Source: Amoebophrya sp. A120 (taxonomy: Eukaryota > Sar > Dinophyceae > Syndiniales > Amoebophryaceae). From it: 64,000 nt of DNA. The stretch spans positions 372,001-436,000 of the forward strand of contig CAJINV010000009.1 in NCBI GenBank assembly GCA_905178155.1, read 5' to 3'. Each line of letters starts with the position of its first letter. Position 1 is the first letter of the stretch. The notes under the pieces were generated by a model. It saw only the letters and a list, made by a program, of their open reading frames with translations. It searched no databases and was not told the DNA's origin. A program made the translations under genes and the position numbers. Shown piece after piece: positions 28,947 to 39,786 of this stretch.

Positions 28947-31814
28947 ATGTGCGAAAAAAATTTTGATGTTCGAACTCAGGTCACCTTTGTCAGTACAAGC
29001 ACATTCTTCATCGTATACCTCTTTAGTTTCGACCAAGGAAAATCACCTGCCGAGTTAGCTTGTGATGTGACGCACAAAATGTTGGTGGCATCGCTCGATC
29101 TGCCAGGACGAAGAGACCGAGACTCGGCCGCGATTTTGGGTAGACCCCATGTTTTTCTTTTTGTTCTTCAACTGCTCGCCGGCGTCTTTCAAAATGGCGT
29201 CAAGGTTTGCGGCTACGTCCTGGAAGCCGAAATTCGTCCGCTACCATATCCCCACAACGGCCAGCAGGACACGCAGATATCCTACCTAGGCGCTTTCGTC
29301 TTCGATAGCGATTCAGACGGAGCGGTACGCGTAGGGTCGGCCAGCTTCGAGGCTTGGGGAAGTTTGGAATTACTAAAAGGCGGAGCGAGAAATCGTGCGC
29401 TCGCAAGCTCGGGAACACGAACCACTTCTGCAAGTGCAGAAGAGATGAAAACAAGCAGCCCGAATCTGGACGAGACGGCCCTTCTGATGCAGCAGCGGCT
29501 GCAGTCCGGGTACGCTGTGGACAGGCCGAACTTGCAAATTCTGGTCTTTGACGATGAGAAAGAGCATTGGTTTGCTTTCCAGAAGGAAATGCACGAGAAA
29601 AGGCTAGAATCTCCTTGGTCCTTTCGGAGAATTTTTCGCCCGCACGAGCAGCTCGCGGCAACTTTCAAGACAGCTAGATGCCCTCAGGTGAAGCGCACGG
29701 CCTCGCGGGTGATTTCGCTGCAGCTTGACTCCTCAACAGACTTTTACTCTGGCCCGGAGACCGTGGGCTTGCGCGAGCGCTTTCAGCCGCGCACATGGCG
29801 GTTCTATGCGGTATTTTGCCAGGTCAAGCAAAAAGAAGAAACGTCTTCAGAATCACTGGTTACACCAGGGCAAGGACCACCTCACCCAGAGAGGAACTCC
29901 CCCGTGGCCTCGTACCCCCTGCGAGTTCGCCTCCATCTAAAACACGTTTTGCGGGGGTGGCAGGAGGAGCTGTCTATGACGGAAATGAACCTGCCTTATG
30001 TGTACATAATCGCGGTGGTTGCGCATATCCTGCTGTGCTTTCGGGGTATGCAATGGCTTAACAAAGAGATGTCAAATGTGTTTACGTCGCCGAGAGAAGC
30101 CAACTCATAAAATGCAGGACGGGATTCCTCTTACCGCACGGCCGTGCTGCAGGAAGTCAGTGTCGGGGCCACGTCTGGTACGTCGTCAACGTCCGCGTTT
30201 TCCGTGAGGATGCAGCCTGCGGGCGCGGAGGGTTCATTTTCGGCGCAGTTCAAAGCGTACTTCGCAACCGTCTACCGGTCGACAAAAGCCTCCGCATTAG
30301 GCTTCATGTTTTACCCGGTAACAGCGCTGACGCTTAGCATGAAGTCCGTTTTTTGCTACCTGCTGTGGTATGCTTACGTGGTCTTTGTGTTGCCACTTCC
30401 TGCTTCTTCGGGGTCGGGATTCGAGAGACGAGCAGAAGAAGGCGCGACTGGAACTGCTGTTGCGCCTCGTGCAGAAGGAAAAGGACCACCAGACAAGTTC
30501 TCTTCAGCAGTACTGAGTAGGGAAACCGAACCGCGGCACGCACCACCGCCACCAGATATCGGTGGAAACTACCACCATATGTTGCCCCTCTTCGGCTTTG
30601 TCTTCGCGCAATTGGCAATGCTGTTCCTATGGATGGCAGTGGCTTTTCTCGCCGTCCGTCCAAGTCGAAAGTGGCAGACACTGAAGTGGAAACTGTTTTC
30701 AGCCTTGTGTGTACTTACGATAATTACCGTCGTCGGTGGCAGCGTCAGATCAGCCGCAACTCCGGATGCAGCTAGTACCAGTGGCACGGTGCTATTCGGA
30801 CACCTGGTTTTCGGCGAGGTTAATTTCTACTACAGTTCGTTCTTCGGTCTCGCGGTGTGGTTTTGCTACTTCCTGTTTTTTCTCTCGCTGTTCTCGGTCA
30901 TCACAGAGGTGCACCGCAACGACCAAGCCTGGAGCTCCGACCAATCGCGGTGGTTCTTCCGGTACCTGCTCCTGGTAGGATTGTGGTACGTGATGCAGTA
31001 CATGCTTCCCCTGTTCCTCTCCCTGTTGCTTCCTTCCTATCTGGCTTCAAAGTATATCGTCACGGTGCAACTCGCCGCCCGACTAACGGGGATCCTCGTC
31101 GTTTTGCACTTGGACCGGGAGTACGTACAGAGAAAGTTTGAGGTCGGACATGGAATAATTGGGCGAGGCAGTCCAAGTGGATCTCGTGCGACAGGGCCGC
31201 CGATGGGGGCCAATTATTCCGCAAGAAATCAGCCTTTCCTGCAGCAGAGTTACTACGTCTTTGGGAGAAACGAGTCAAATAACATGACAAGCATACCACT
31301 TGGAACCACGGCACCGTTGGACGACATGCGTTTTGAATCTTCTCACACTAGCACTGCAACGACCACTTCGTCGCACACCGGCGCTTCATCGATCGTGGTA
31401 CACGCGTCACAGGCAGAGACTGGCGGTCACAGGAGTCCTCGAGCGCGTACGAACAGTAACAGTCCGAAGAATCGTGACCAGCACAACGAGATGAAGAGCA
31501 ACAGGCTCACAGCAGCACCAACCCCCCAGAGCACAACCAGTCCCAAAGATAGTCCCCTGTCACCGAGCGCCAGCGCTGCTGTCGGAAGAAGCCGCGTGTA
31601 TAACGCTACGAGATATGAGGAAGTAGCTGCAGCTGCACGTGTCGGCTCATCCACCGCAACAGTGGATGGAGGCGAAAGCGGAACTGAAACAGAAGCAGTG
31701 GCTGGGTTGCAAGCACCGAATTTAGACCCCCTACCACCCGGATTCAGGGGGTCCTTCGCCTCATCTGTGCCCAGCAATTCCTCACAAAATCAGAGAGATA
31801 TCCCTCAGGAATAA
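28947..31814 (+). CDS. Seven-transmembrane protein with luminal domain (GOST/GPR180-TMEM145-like), probable two exons
   Basis: Two open frames, 28947-30107 and about 30111-31814, share the same phase and are split only by a TAA at 30108. A 75-base GT...AG intron (30078-30152) would remove the stop and keep the frame. The first part has a polar domain of about 330 residues followed by TM1 (PYVYIIAVVAHILLCFRGMQWL). The second has six further hydrophobic segments: SVFCYLLWYAYVVFVLPL, LFGFVFAQLAMLFLWMAVAFLAV, KLFSALCVLTIITVVGG, YYSSFFGLAVWFCYFLFFLSLFSVI, WFFRYLLLVGLWYVMQYMLPLFLSLLL and LAARLTGILVVLHL. A Ser/Thr-rich cytosolic tail ends the protein. A luminal domain plus seven helices suggests the GOST or GPR180/TMEM145 class, found in Golgi and endosomes. 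Family assignment rests on architecture, not diagnostic residues. The true N-terminus is uncertain, since the stretch HVFLFVLQLLAGVF may be the signal peptide. Confidence 0.55.
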
Positions 31815-33097
31815 AGTAGCAAACGCCGCAAATACGATGAAGTGACAGCGATTACTTACACAGGATGAGCTAGAACTTGTCGAACAAAATATGTTCCAGA
31901 TAAACTTGAACATCAACATGCGTGAATTAACCCGAGGCGCTGGCCTGTAGGGACTCGAGCTCGCAATTTTCTGACGAAGCAGGAAGTGCGTCATTCTCAT
32001 TCCTCCAAAAGTCAAGCCCAAGCGCGCGCCGTGTGCTCTGTCTGATAAGATGCTTTGTGCGCTTTTGTGTTCTGCAGCGGTTGCCGGGATCATTTTATGT
32101 GGTTGCTCTTGACCTTTGCAAAGGAAGAGCTGGCACCAATTATGGCGGTGGGCCGCTTGCGCTTTCAGGTGAAGACGTTTCTGAAGCCGGCCACTTGCCG
32201 CCCTCTCACTCGCGCCGGCGTGTGTTTTTCTCGGAGGTAGAGAAACTGGCGCGCGCAGGCAAGGGCGCGACGCCGCCCGCTGCGGCTGCCGTCGGGCACT
32301 TGCCGCGCTGGTGACGGCCCCCCTGCTTTTGGGATTGCCCCGCTGCCTTCGAGGTCCCGCGGCCCCGCCTTGGGACGGAGCGCACGCCATGAAGCCGCGC
32401 AAGTGTCGGATCTGTATGGCAGACAGACAGGGCCGGCGACTTGAAGAAGGACGAGGCCGCCGCGTTTGTCCCCTATGAGTGTCTCCAACACCGCGGAGCC
32501 CGTGTGTTTTCATTTTGGGGGCGGAGTTGTGATACTCAACTCGCCCAAACTTGCAGCGCGTGCACCTTCAAAAAGAAAACTAGCCCACCGCCGCACACCG
32601 CGGCAGGCACGGCGGCAGTGTTTTCTCTGGGCCCACACGATCGGCATAGCGCGCCTCGCAGCCCGGCCGCCTGGCGGGACACAAGCAGCCAGCAAGGTGC
32701 TGACGGACCTCATCGCGGGCGGCCTCTTGTTTATCGTCGACGAGATGGGGACTATCGTCGACACCTTCACCGCTCGACAGGACCTAAGAACGTGCTCCCG
32801 CGAAGAGCGCCGCCCTTAAGGTCCTGCGCAGATTCTTGGCCCCACGCCGATGGTTCGCATCCTCGACGCCGCTGCGCCGCGGCAGGAGACGAGCGCGCGG
32901 CTTCTCTTGGCGGCGACAAAATTGCTGGAGGGCACTCCTCGGGGGGGGCCCCTTATGCGCCACCCGCCTCCGCGAGGTGAAACGAGCCGCGGGCCCTTCG
33001 CTACAACTTGGCGCGCCGGGGGCTTGCGAGGCTGTCCGACCGTCGGGCGGGGGCGCCGACAATGTGTGGGGCGCCGGCCCGAGGCCTGTCAATCTCG

Positions 33098-33181
33098 GCG
33101 CCCCGCTCTTTGCGCCTCGCTCTTTGCGCCCCGCCCTCTGCGCCCCGCTCTTCGCGCCTTGCTCTTCGCGCCTTGCCCTTC
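33098..33181. repeat. Six tandem copies of a 14-base unit
   Basis: Units follow the pattern GCGCCCCGCTCTTT with small changes: 33098, 33112, 33126, 33140, 33154 and 33168. The tract lies within the GC-rich island. It is a minisatellite; no coding role is evident. Confidence 0.9.
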
Positions 33182-33382
33182 GCTTCTCGCGACTCGCCCC
33201 GTGCGCCTGCGGGCCGCCATTCAAGAGTGAGAGGAGCGCCGGCCCAGAAAAAAGAGAGGCCGGGGCGACCTCCGGGGGGGGGCCCGGAGCGGGCGCAGCG
33301 AGCCGGCTCACCGAAAGTGGCGCCGCCTTTCCCAGGAGAATGAGGCAAAGGCGCAAGGCCATAGCGGTCGCCGTCAATCTTA

Positions 33383-33425
33383 TCGCCTGACCGCGATACT
33401 TCTGTCGCCTGACCGCGACACTTCT
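33383..33425. repeat. Direct repeat, two 21-22-base copies
   Basis: TCGCCTGACCGCGATACTTCT at 33383 is repeated at 33405 with one change (GATACT to GACACT), a period of 22 bases. It sits inside the GC-rich island. Confidence 0.9.
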
Positions 33426-34860
33426 TCATAACCGCACGGCTTGACGAACGCTCTTTCGTCTTCGGTACGACGATAATCGAAGAAGAAGGCGCCGAAGGGA
33501 AAAAAGCGCGCGTTGCCGTAGCAGTTCGCCCGAGTCGTCGCCGTCTTCGGATTCGTCGTCCAGCGACTCGTAACTAAGCGAAGGGATGACTTGTACGTGA
33601 ATACTCGCCAGCTCGCGGTCGTTCGGCCGTTTTGTTGGGTTCGCTTCTCCCAAGCCCCTTCGCCCCGTCCGAGAGCCCTGCCGCGTTGCAGCTCGCCAGC
33701 TATGGACGTCGGGGGCTTGGATGTCTTCGCCAAATCAAAGGGCCGCACACTAGTGCAACGCCGCCGGGCAGCAACGTGGACGATTGAAGGCGCTCGCTTT
33801 CGCCGGTGATCCCGGTAGTTTAGCCGGAGAAGAGTGCGCAGCGAGCCTCCAGATGGAAGCTATCCAGTGCTGGCGCCCCGCTTACTAAAAACCACCCGGG
33901 GCAGGTGCGGGCGGGAGGGCGGGCCCCGCGCAGGCGCCCGCGGCTGCTCTTCGCCGGTGCGTGATTTTACATGATTGCCGCCGCCCTCTGGAGGTAGGTT
34001 TTGCGGCCGTGGCCTCTGGGGATAGTGGCAGGCAAGCCCCCGCCCGGCGACGGTGCCGCGCTTCGTCTCAACTCCGCACCGCGCGCATTTCGGGGCCGGC
34101 GCCGAAGCGGGCAGGCAGCGAGCGTGGCGCTTGCGCTTAGCGTTCAGGGGCGGGCGCGCCGGCATTCGTCGAGAACAGCAGCGCGGGAACCTGATGACGA
34201 CAGCGCAAGCTGCTGCGGTGTTGGGCAATCTTCCCAAGCCCGTCAGCGCAAGCCGGGCCGCCTTGTGTGTGAACGCCCCCGCGGCATGTCCTCCGTTAAT
34301 CCGCGGCAGAGCGAGGAGCGCCGGGGATACTATGCAGGCGCGTCGACTACCTTCAGCCGCGAGGGGTTCAACTTCGACCCGGCGGGCGACGTGTTGGCCT
34401 GGATCTTGTCGGGGGCGGCGGGCTCGCTTGTTTCGCCCCCCCCCCGCCCGTCGCGCGAAGCAGCTAGCATCCGGCTGGCAGGCGGCGCCGGGTTTGGCGG
34501 TGGTGCTAGCTTGGCGCCCAAGCGTCTCCTTTACGCAAGGCGCGCGCGAGGCGTAGTAGTCCGCCCCCCGTGATGTTTTTGCATTGCGCCCGCGCGCCGC
34601 CGCCGCCGCGGGCTGGTAGATTCGGCCTTCGTCTTGTTTTGCGAGCAGGCGGGGCCTTCCTCCGCGCCCGGCCCGCCGCGTGCCCGGCGGGCCGGGGCCT
34701 TCCTCCCACGCAGGCACGCTAGAGGCCGGCGCCCGCGCGCCATGATGGAAGACACGCGCCCAGCGCGGGTTTGTTTCTTTGGTTGCGCCGGGGCCCTGCG
34801 TCTTAGTTTTGTGAGCAGAGGGGGCATGCTTGAATCTAGAATCAAACAAGCTGTGCGCGA

Positions 34861-35793
34861 TTTTCCTTCGGCAGTGGAAATTCCAAGTCCAAGAAGTCTC
34901 GAGTGCGATAGTAAATCAATTTGCTGCTGTGCTGGATGAGCATGCGCAAACAGCGTGACGACATACGATGCGAGTTACTAGCAGGAGCTAGCATGCCGGC
35001 CCCTCATTTTGTTCCTTCGATAGTCTTTTTTTGAACAAGCTGGATGGTGTTGGTGGTTTAGGAAACAATAAACAAAGGAGCAACTACCGTGTCGGGATCA
35101 TGTTGTTTTTTGTTGATACAGTGTCTGTTTGTATGATGAACGGGGCTGCGAAACACTGTTCACATTCACTGAGAGTGCCGTATCTACGTGTGCCGTAATC
35201 GGACTATCGGAAAGGGCTCGCCCGATCATCGGCTCTGCACTTCTGATGGTGCAGCACCAACAACCACCAATACTGCACTTCTGATGGTGCACGTGAGGCA
35301 GGGCCGCCAGTGCGGCCGGACTTATGTTTTTCTTTCTTATACTCCCAAGCGGTGACTGCAGCACCAGGAGCCTGAGCAATCCGAAAGGGTTAGAGCTCAG
35401 CAAAACATCTCTCACACAATGAGCCGCGAGCCGACCCGGCCCCCGCAAGCGGGAACCCTAACTATGGTTTTTAAGTTATTAGGCGGACTACCAGCGGAGG
35501 GACACCGAATTTTGTTTAGAGACCAAGCACGAGATGGATCTATACACCCGGATTAGCAGACCGAGCACTACAACTTAATGGAAGGCGTGCTTTGATGGTC
35601 TCCGCAGACAAAAACCGGGCCCGATGTATCTATGTAAGTAAAGTTTTGTATTATTTCTAAGTGCCCTAAGATAACAACAACGCCAACACCGCAGCACCAG
35701 AATTCCCAGTAGCAGGAACGGCTGAAGCAAATTCAAGAAGTCTCTGAGTTGCTCAAGCACAACAAAGGAAGATACATAAACAAAATCAACAAG
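34861..35793. other. Spacer between the GC-rich island and the next gene
   Basis: Composition returns to that of ordinary intergenic sequence. It holds the 19-base direct repeat described at 35235-35291. I looked for tRNA-like clover-leaf elements in 35400-35560 and found none that I could support. Confidence 0.5.
35235..35291. repeat. Exact 19-base direct repeat
   Basis: CTGCACTTCTGATGGTGCA occurs at 35235-35253 and again at 35273-35291. Each copy is itself weakly palindromic (TGCAC/GTGCA). Such paired sites can be regulatory or recombination remnants; nothing further is visible. Confidence 0.85.
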
Positions 35794-38700
35794 ATGTTTT
35801 TCACCTATCAACCACGTCACGACAACTTTCCCGTCCATCAGCCTGGGTGGAACCTCCACGAACAGGGCCAACAAGGAAGCGCTGTATGGGACCGCCCTGG
35901 CAGAAGTCGGAAGAAACGGAATGACGAGCAATATGAAGAATTTCTACCTGACTTCATTTCGCACTTCCGGAAGGCGCATTCAACGAAGGCTGCTCGGCTG
36001 CAGCAACGGAAGGCTCGCATGGCGGCCACCTGCGCCCCAAGCCGACCGGCAACTACAACCTCTGGTGGTACCAATTTCGACGCGTTTGCTCGTGCCTCGA
36101 GTCACGAGCATCAATGTCAATCTTCAGATGCGGAAGCGAGTGTGGCATTTTCCAGCTTGGACGGACAACATTTTGAAACTGTACCTCCGGAGGTATTTTC
36201 TGGACCTTCGGAGCAGTGCAACCGACCCACAACTAGCCCCATTCATGGAACAAGACAGCAACGAAGCAGATTCAAAATAAATCCGACGCTTCTGACCATG
36301 ACGGATGACGAGGATGATCAAAGCAACATTTTCCGGGACGAGATGAAGAAGTCGCTGCCTCCCGTTGAAGATACCGAAGGAAATGAAGAGCATTCATTCT
36401 GCTCGGTAGAACAGGACCTTCCCCGACCCCAGACGACGCCTTTTTTGCTGTGTCACTCTACGTCCTTCCGACGGTCTACTCGAGGGGGACATACTAGTAA
36501 GACGACCAGCAAATCCTTTGAAGAGCGGCGCCTGCACCGGTATGACACAACCGAGTTTCTGCAGCGAAACCGCGAGTCTCTGGAGGAGCGCAAGTCGCAC
36601 GAGCGGGAGGACATGCGGCGGAAGAGCAAGGCGCAGCGCGAGCGAGAGCGGAAGAAACGCGAGGGCACGAGGAAGCCCAATCTGTTCAAGGATTTTTGCC
36701 AAAAGATGCAGGAGAAGGAGGAGGAAAAAGAGACGGCAGTACTGCTGAACAAGCAGCTCACGACTGCCGGGTCTACTTCAACGACAAGTCGCACTTCTTC
36801 ATCCAACGTGGCTCTTAGCGCTGATACTGTGCTGCCAGGTTCCGCTGGATTTCTGGGGCAGAAGCGGCCGAGATCGGCGTCGGAGACAAAACTGCGTTCG
36901 CAGCTGCTGGACACCTCGACGGCGCTGCGGAAATTTGTCCGCGACCGCAGCAAAAGTGACCTCTTCGACGATCGTTTGACGTTTTGCCACTATAATTGGC
37001 GCCTGGTTCAGCAAAAACACAGCAGCGATCTCCGCAAGAGCCACGGCGAATCGCAAGCAGCTGAATTCACGACGGCAAAGCGTGCTTCCACCGCTCCGGC
37101 AACAGAAGCAAAGATGCACTCGTCAACATCTCCGCGGCATCAAGCCGGGACAGCACAGCAGGTCAGCCGGTCGTCCGCCCCAAGTCGTGGCTGCACTGCA
37201 GGAAAAACTGGAGACGGTGGTGTTTCGACAGGAGCCAGCCTCTCCCTCCTCGGCCGCCAGCGGCTGCTGCCCGCCTCGGCGTACCTCAGTGCAGACTTTT
37301 CGCCTCGGCAGCAGAAGGAGGTGCGGCAGATGCAGCGCATCGTGAAGAAAAGCCATACCTCTTTTGAGGGCGCAGTGGGTGTGATCGGAAACATGCTGAA
37401 TGAGAAACGAAGGAAGCCTCAAAATATCCGCATGTCCTTGGTAGAAAAACTAGCGCTCGCAGCGAATCGCGGAGTCGAGATGAAAAACCAAGAGGACGGG
37501 GCGGGGCTTGCGAAGCAGCGACAGAACAGCCAGAAAACCAGCAGTACAAGAATCCGCTCACCTCTGTCCCCCGTCGGCAAGAAACAAAGTCAAGCGGCAC
37601 TGGTCGTTGACAAAGGAGAAAACGACGCCGGTACAACTACGCACGCACTACAGCTAATACAGAAGCTGCAGCCCACCTCTTCGTGGTCCAGAAAAACTCT
37701 ACTCGCATCTACCGCTGACTTTGCCCCTACTACACAAACTGCTGCCCGGGAAGATGCACAAGATGATACTGGGGGAGAACAACGGCGTGAGGGTTTTACA
37801 GATAGTCTTTTCACAACCAAGAAGAGTTTTTCCCTCGTGATAGAGCCCGACACTGAGGTGGACAGCAAACAATTATGGGTGACGAAGGCAAATTCCTTTG
37901 CGGCGATGCTGCGACCAGCAACTACGGCGTCGATAATGTTGCCAACATCATCATCGTCCATTTCAGTCTCCGCTCAAGCCCAGCGAGCAACATTCGCCGG
38001 CTTCGCGGGAACGAGACAGAGCGGAGGAGCAGCACCGACGGCTTCGACCGGAACCGGCTCCGTTTCTTTTCCTCGGAAGGGCAGCGTGGTTTTCGATTTC
38101 TCAGGCGGACTTGAGGGCGAAGTTGGGGAAGAAGAGATGAAAAACAGGAACAGCGTACTCTTCGGAAAGGACGAAGCGCCGGATCCGCGGTTGCCACTGA
38201 GCACGCGCGACACGTCCTACATTTTCGAGAAAAACAGCCAGCAGGAACAAGAGCGATCCGGTGTTGCCGCACTGCAAGGTGTCGGCGGGAGGGACTTTAC
38301 AACAGCCGCCACACAGCACTATTGGATGAATAATCCCTCCGCTGCTGGTGCTGGTGAAGCTCCAGAACGGGCAGGAGAAGAGGCCGACCCCATTCCCGTG
38401 CAGCCAGTGCTTTCGTTTTCCGCCGAGTACAAAAAAAGGGACCACCTGAACGCATTGACCGCATCGTTGACACGGAAGCTCCAGCACCACTTCGAACGCG
38501 AGATCGAGAATATCACACGAAATAAAAACTGTATCTGTGTGGGTTTCAACTTGCACCGCGGAAGTTTCATCTTGATGCAATGGCCATTTCCTGTCATGCG
38601 CGGCATTGTGCACCTGCACATGCAAGAGCAAAAAAGTCTGGCCGGCGTTTTTTCGTTCGTCCGTGCTTGGGCGTCCCTACGACGCATCACCGCATCCCCT

Positions 38701-38975
38701 TGTTGCGCTGTGCAAAAGAACCGAAGAAAACGTAGTTTTGCATTTGCGTTGCTTCTTGAAGAAAAAACTCACTGGTACAAAGTTTTCACTCGATAGAAAA
38801 CGACCGTGCAGACGACGATGGGTCCTCCGTTTCGTCGGTGGCAATCGGTGGCGGCGGGAAAAAGATGCTGCGAAAGCAACCCTCCGCCCTGGAAGAGTTT
38901 GCCTCGCAGTACGCTCGTGCGGCGAAGTCGCGCCAGACGCTCACCAAATTGATGAAAAAGGTGAAGAGGAGGTGA
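35794..38975 (+). CDS. Unrecognised basic, coiled-coil-containing protein, two exons
   Basis: No family was recognised. The first exon runs from ATG 35794 to about 38542. A terminal exon, 38797-38975, was found by reading frame: it encodes a clean 58-residue tail ending SRQTLTKLMKKVKRR. The best canonical junction is GTTTC...GATAG (intron 38543-38796), giving about 975 residues; the donor is uncertain by some tens of bases. The protein has a long charged helix rich in Arg/Lys/Glu (about 36520-36740, SLEERKSHEREDMRRKSKAQRERERKKREG and following) and a conserved-looking segment, TALRKFVRDRSKSDLFDDRLTFCHYNWRLVQQKHSSDLRK (near 36918). Another helical segment is RQMQRIVKKSHTSFEGAVGVIGNMLNEKRRKPQNIRMSLVEKLALAANRGVE (near 37326). 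A cytoskeletal or axonemal role is conceivable but unproven. No signal peptide or membrane segment is present. The stretch after 38542 in the uninterrupted frame is Cys/aromatic-rich and looks intronic. Confidence 0.6.
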
Positions 38976-39786
38976 GGAGCAGCAGCATGTGCACAGCATC
39001 TTCACCATCAATGGTGTGTGTAGTACTTACTTCTTTCCGGTTCAGCAGTATGCATCGGTGTCGCCGATAGATGACCCAGCTGTTACATACTATTGATTGT
39101 CCGAAGAGGCAGAACATGTACGATTTTCAAGATATTAGAACAGACTTTTCCAAGCTCGTATTCATTTATTGAAAAGTACTAGAAAATGGCAATATCAACA
39201 TGTCGTCAAGAAAGAGAAGCACAAACAAAAGTACAGGTTACTTGTTTCTAATCTTTATCCGTTCATCAACAACTGTAAAATATTTCGCACGACACAGTAG
39301 ATTCTCATGTAGTGTATTACTTGCAAAAAGTGTCGCAGGTTCCTGCCAAGAACATGGACAAAAGTGTTTGGATTGCAACGTGTGCTAGCTGTATAATGTT
39401 GACGTGCCGTATTATATCGCTTAGAAACTTCCGTCTTTGATTCGTAAAATATCACTGTTGGCACCAGTTTCGTTGTCCTAGTGCAAGAAGCGATAGGCCA
39501 GCGGTGGTGTTCGCGCGCCACAAAAATCGTGACAAGTTTTTTCGCCTCACACTGACCGCAAGTGGCGCATCATGTTCATGTGCATTGGAGCATATGGATA
39601 TGATTTTCAAATGATCGGAACCTGATGCTGCACGACGAGGAAGCCTACAACCTCTTAAAGCTCAAGTTCAAACGTAGATTTTACGCAACTGTAATTGATC
39701 TGTACGTAGTCTTTAGAGCCTCCAAAGCGTTGTCTTAGAACGCAGCACGCCTGTTGTTTCTCCGCCGCTCAACAAATTCGAAAATC
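38976..39786. other. Intergenic region, no feature recognised
   Basis: This is an A/T-leaning spacer with several short open frames lacking any support. No long repeat is seen. Confidence 0.5.

Larger units (their letters stand above)
31930..34860. other. GC-rich island without a supported gene
   Basis: Composition changes abruptly to strongly GC-rich and stays so for about 2.9 kb, unlike every flanking gene. Many overlapping open frames exist on both strands (for example 33860-34849 minus and 32836-33390 plus), but they arise because stop codons are rare in GC-rich DNA. None shows a domain, a consistent frame or the neighbours' codon use. The island contains six tandem 14-base units (33098-33181), a 22-base direct repeat (33383-33425), a GGGGCCTTCCTCC repeat near 34651 and 34694, and an 11-bp-arm hairpin at 34668-34695. 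Possible explanations are a decayed mobile element, a repeat family of the host, or inserted foreign DNA. Confidence 0.65.

Noticed and set aside
32441-33390. Several overlapping plus-strand open frames in the GC-rich island
   Set aside because: Two or three frames are open at once over the same repeats, including across the 14-base minisatellite, which argues against selection for coding.
33860-34849. 329-codon minus-strand open frame in the GC-rich island
   Set aside because: Stops are rare in very GC-rich DNA; the product is a jumble of Arg, Ala, Pro and Gly with no domain, and competing frames of similar length overlap it.
35400-35560. Possible tRNA or small RNA gene
   Set aside because: No clover-leaf with conserved T-loop could be folded by eye; a covariance-model scan would settle it.
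38606-39070. 154-codon plus-strand open frame
   Set aside because: It overlaps the last intron and terminal exon of the 35.8-kb gene in a different frame; the terminal exon frame gives a cleaner, charged helical tail.
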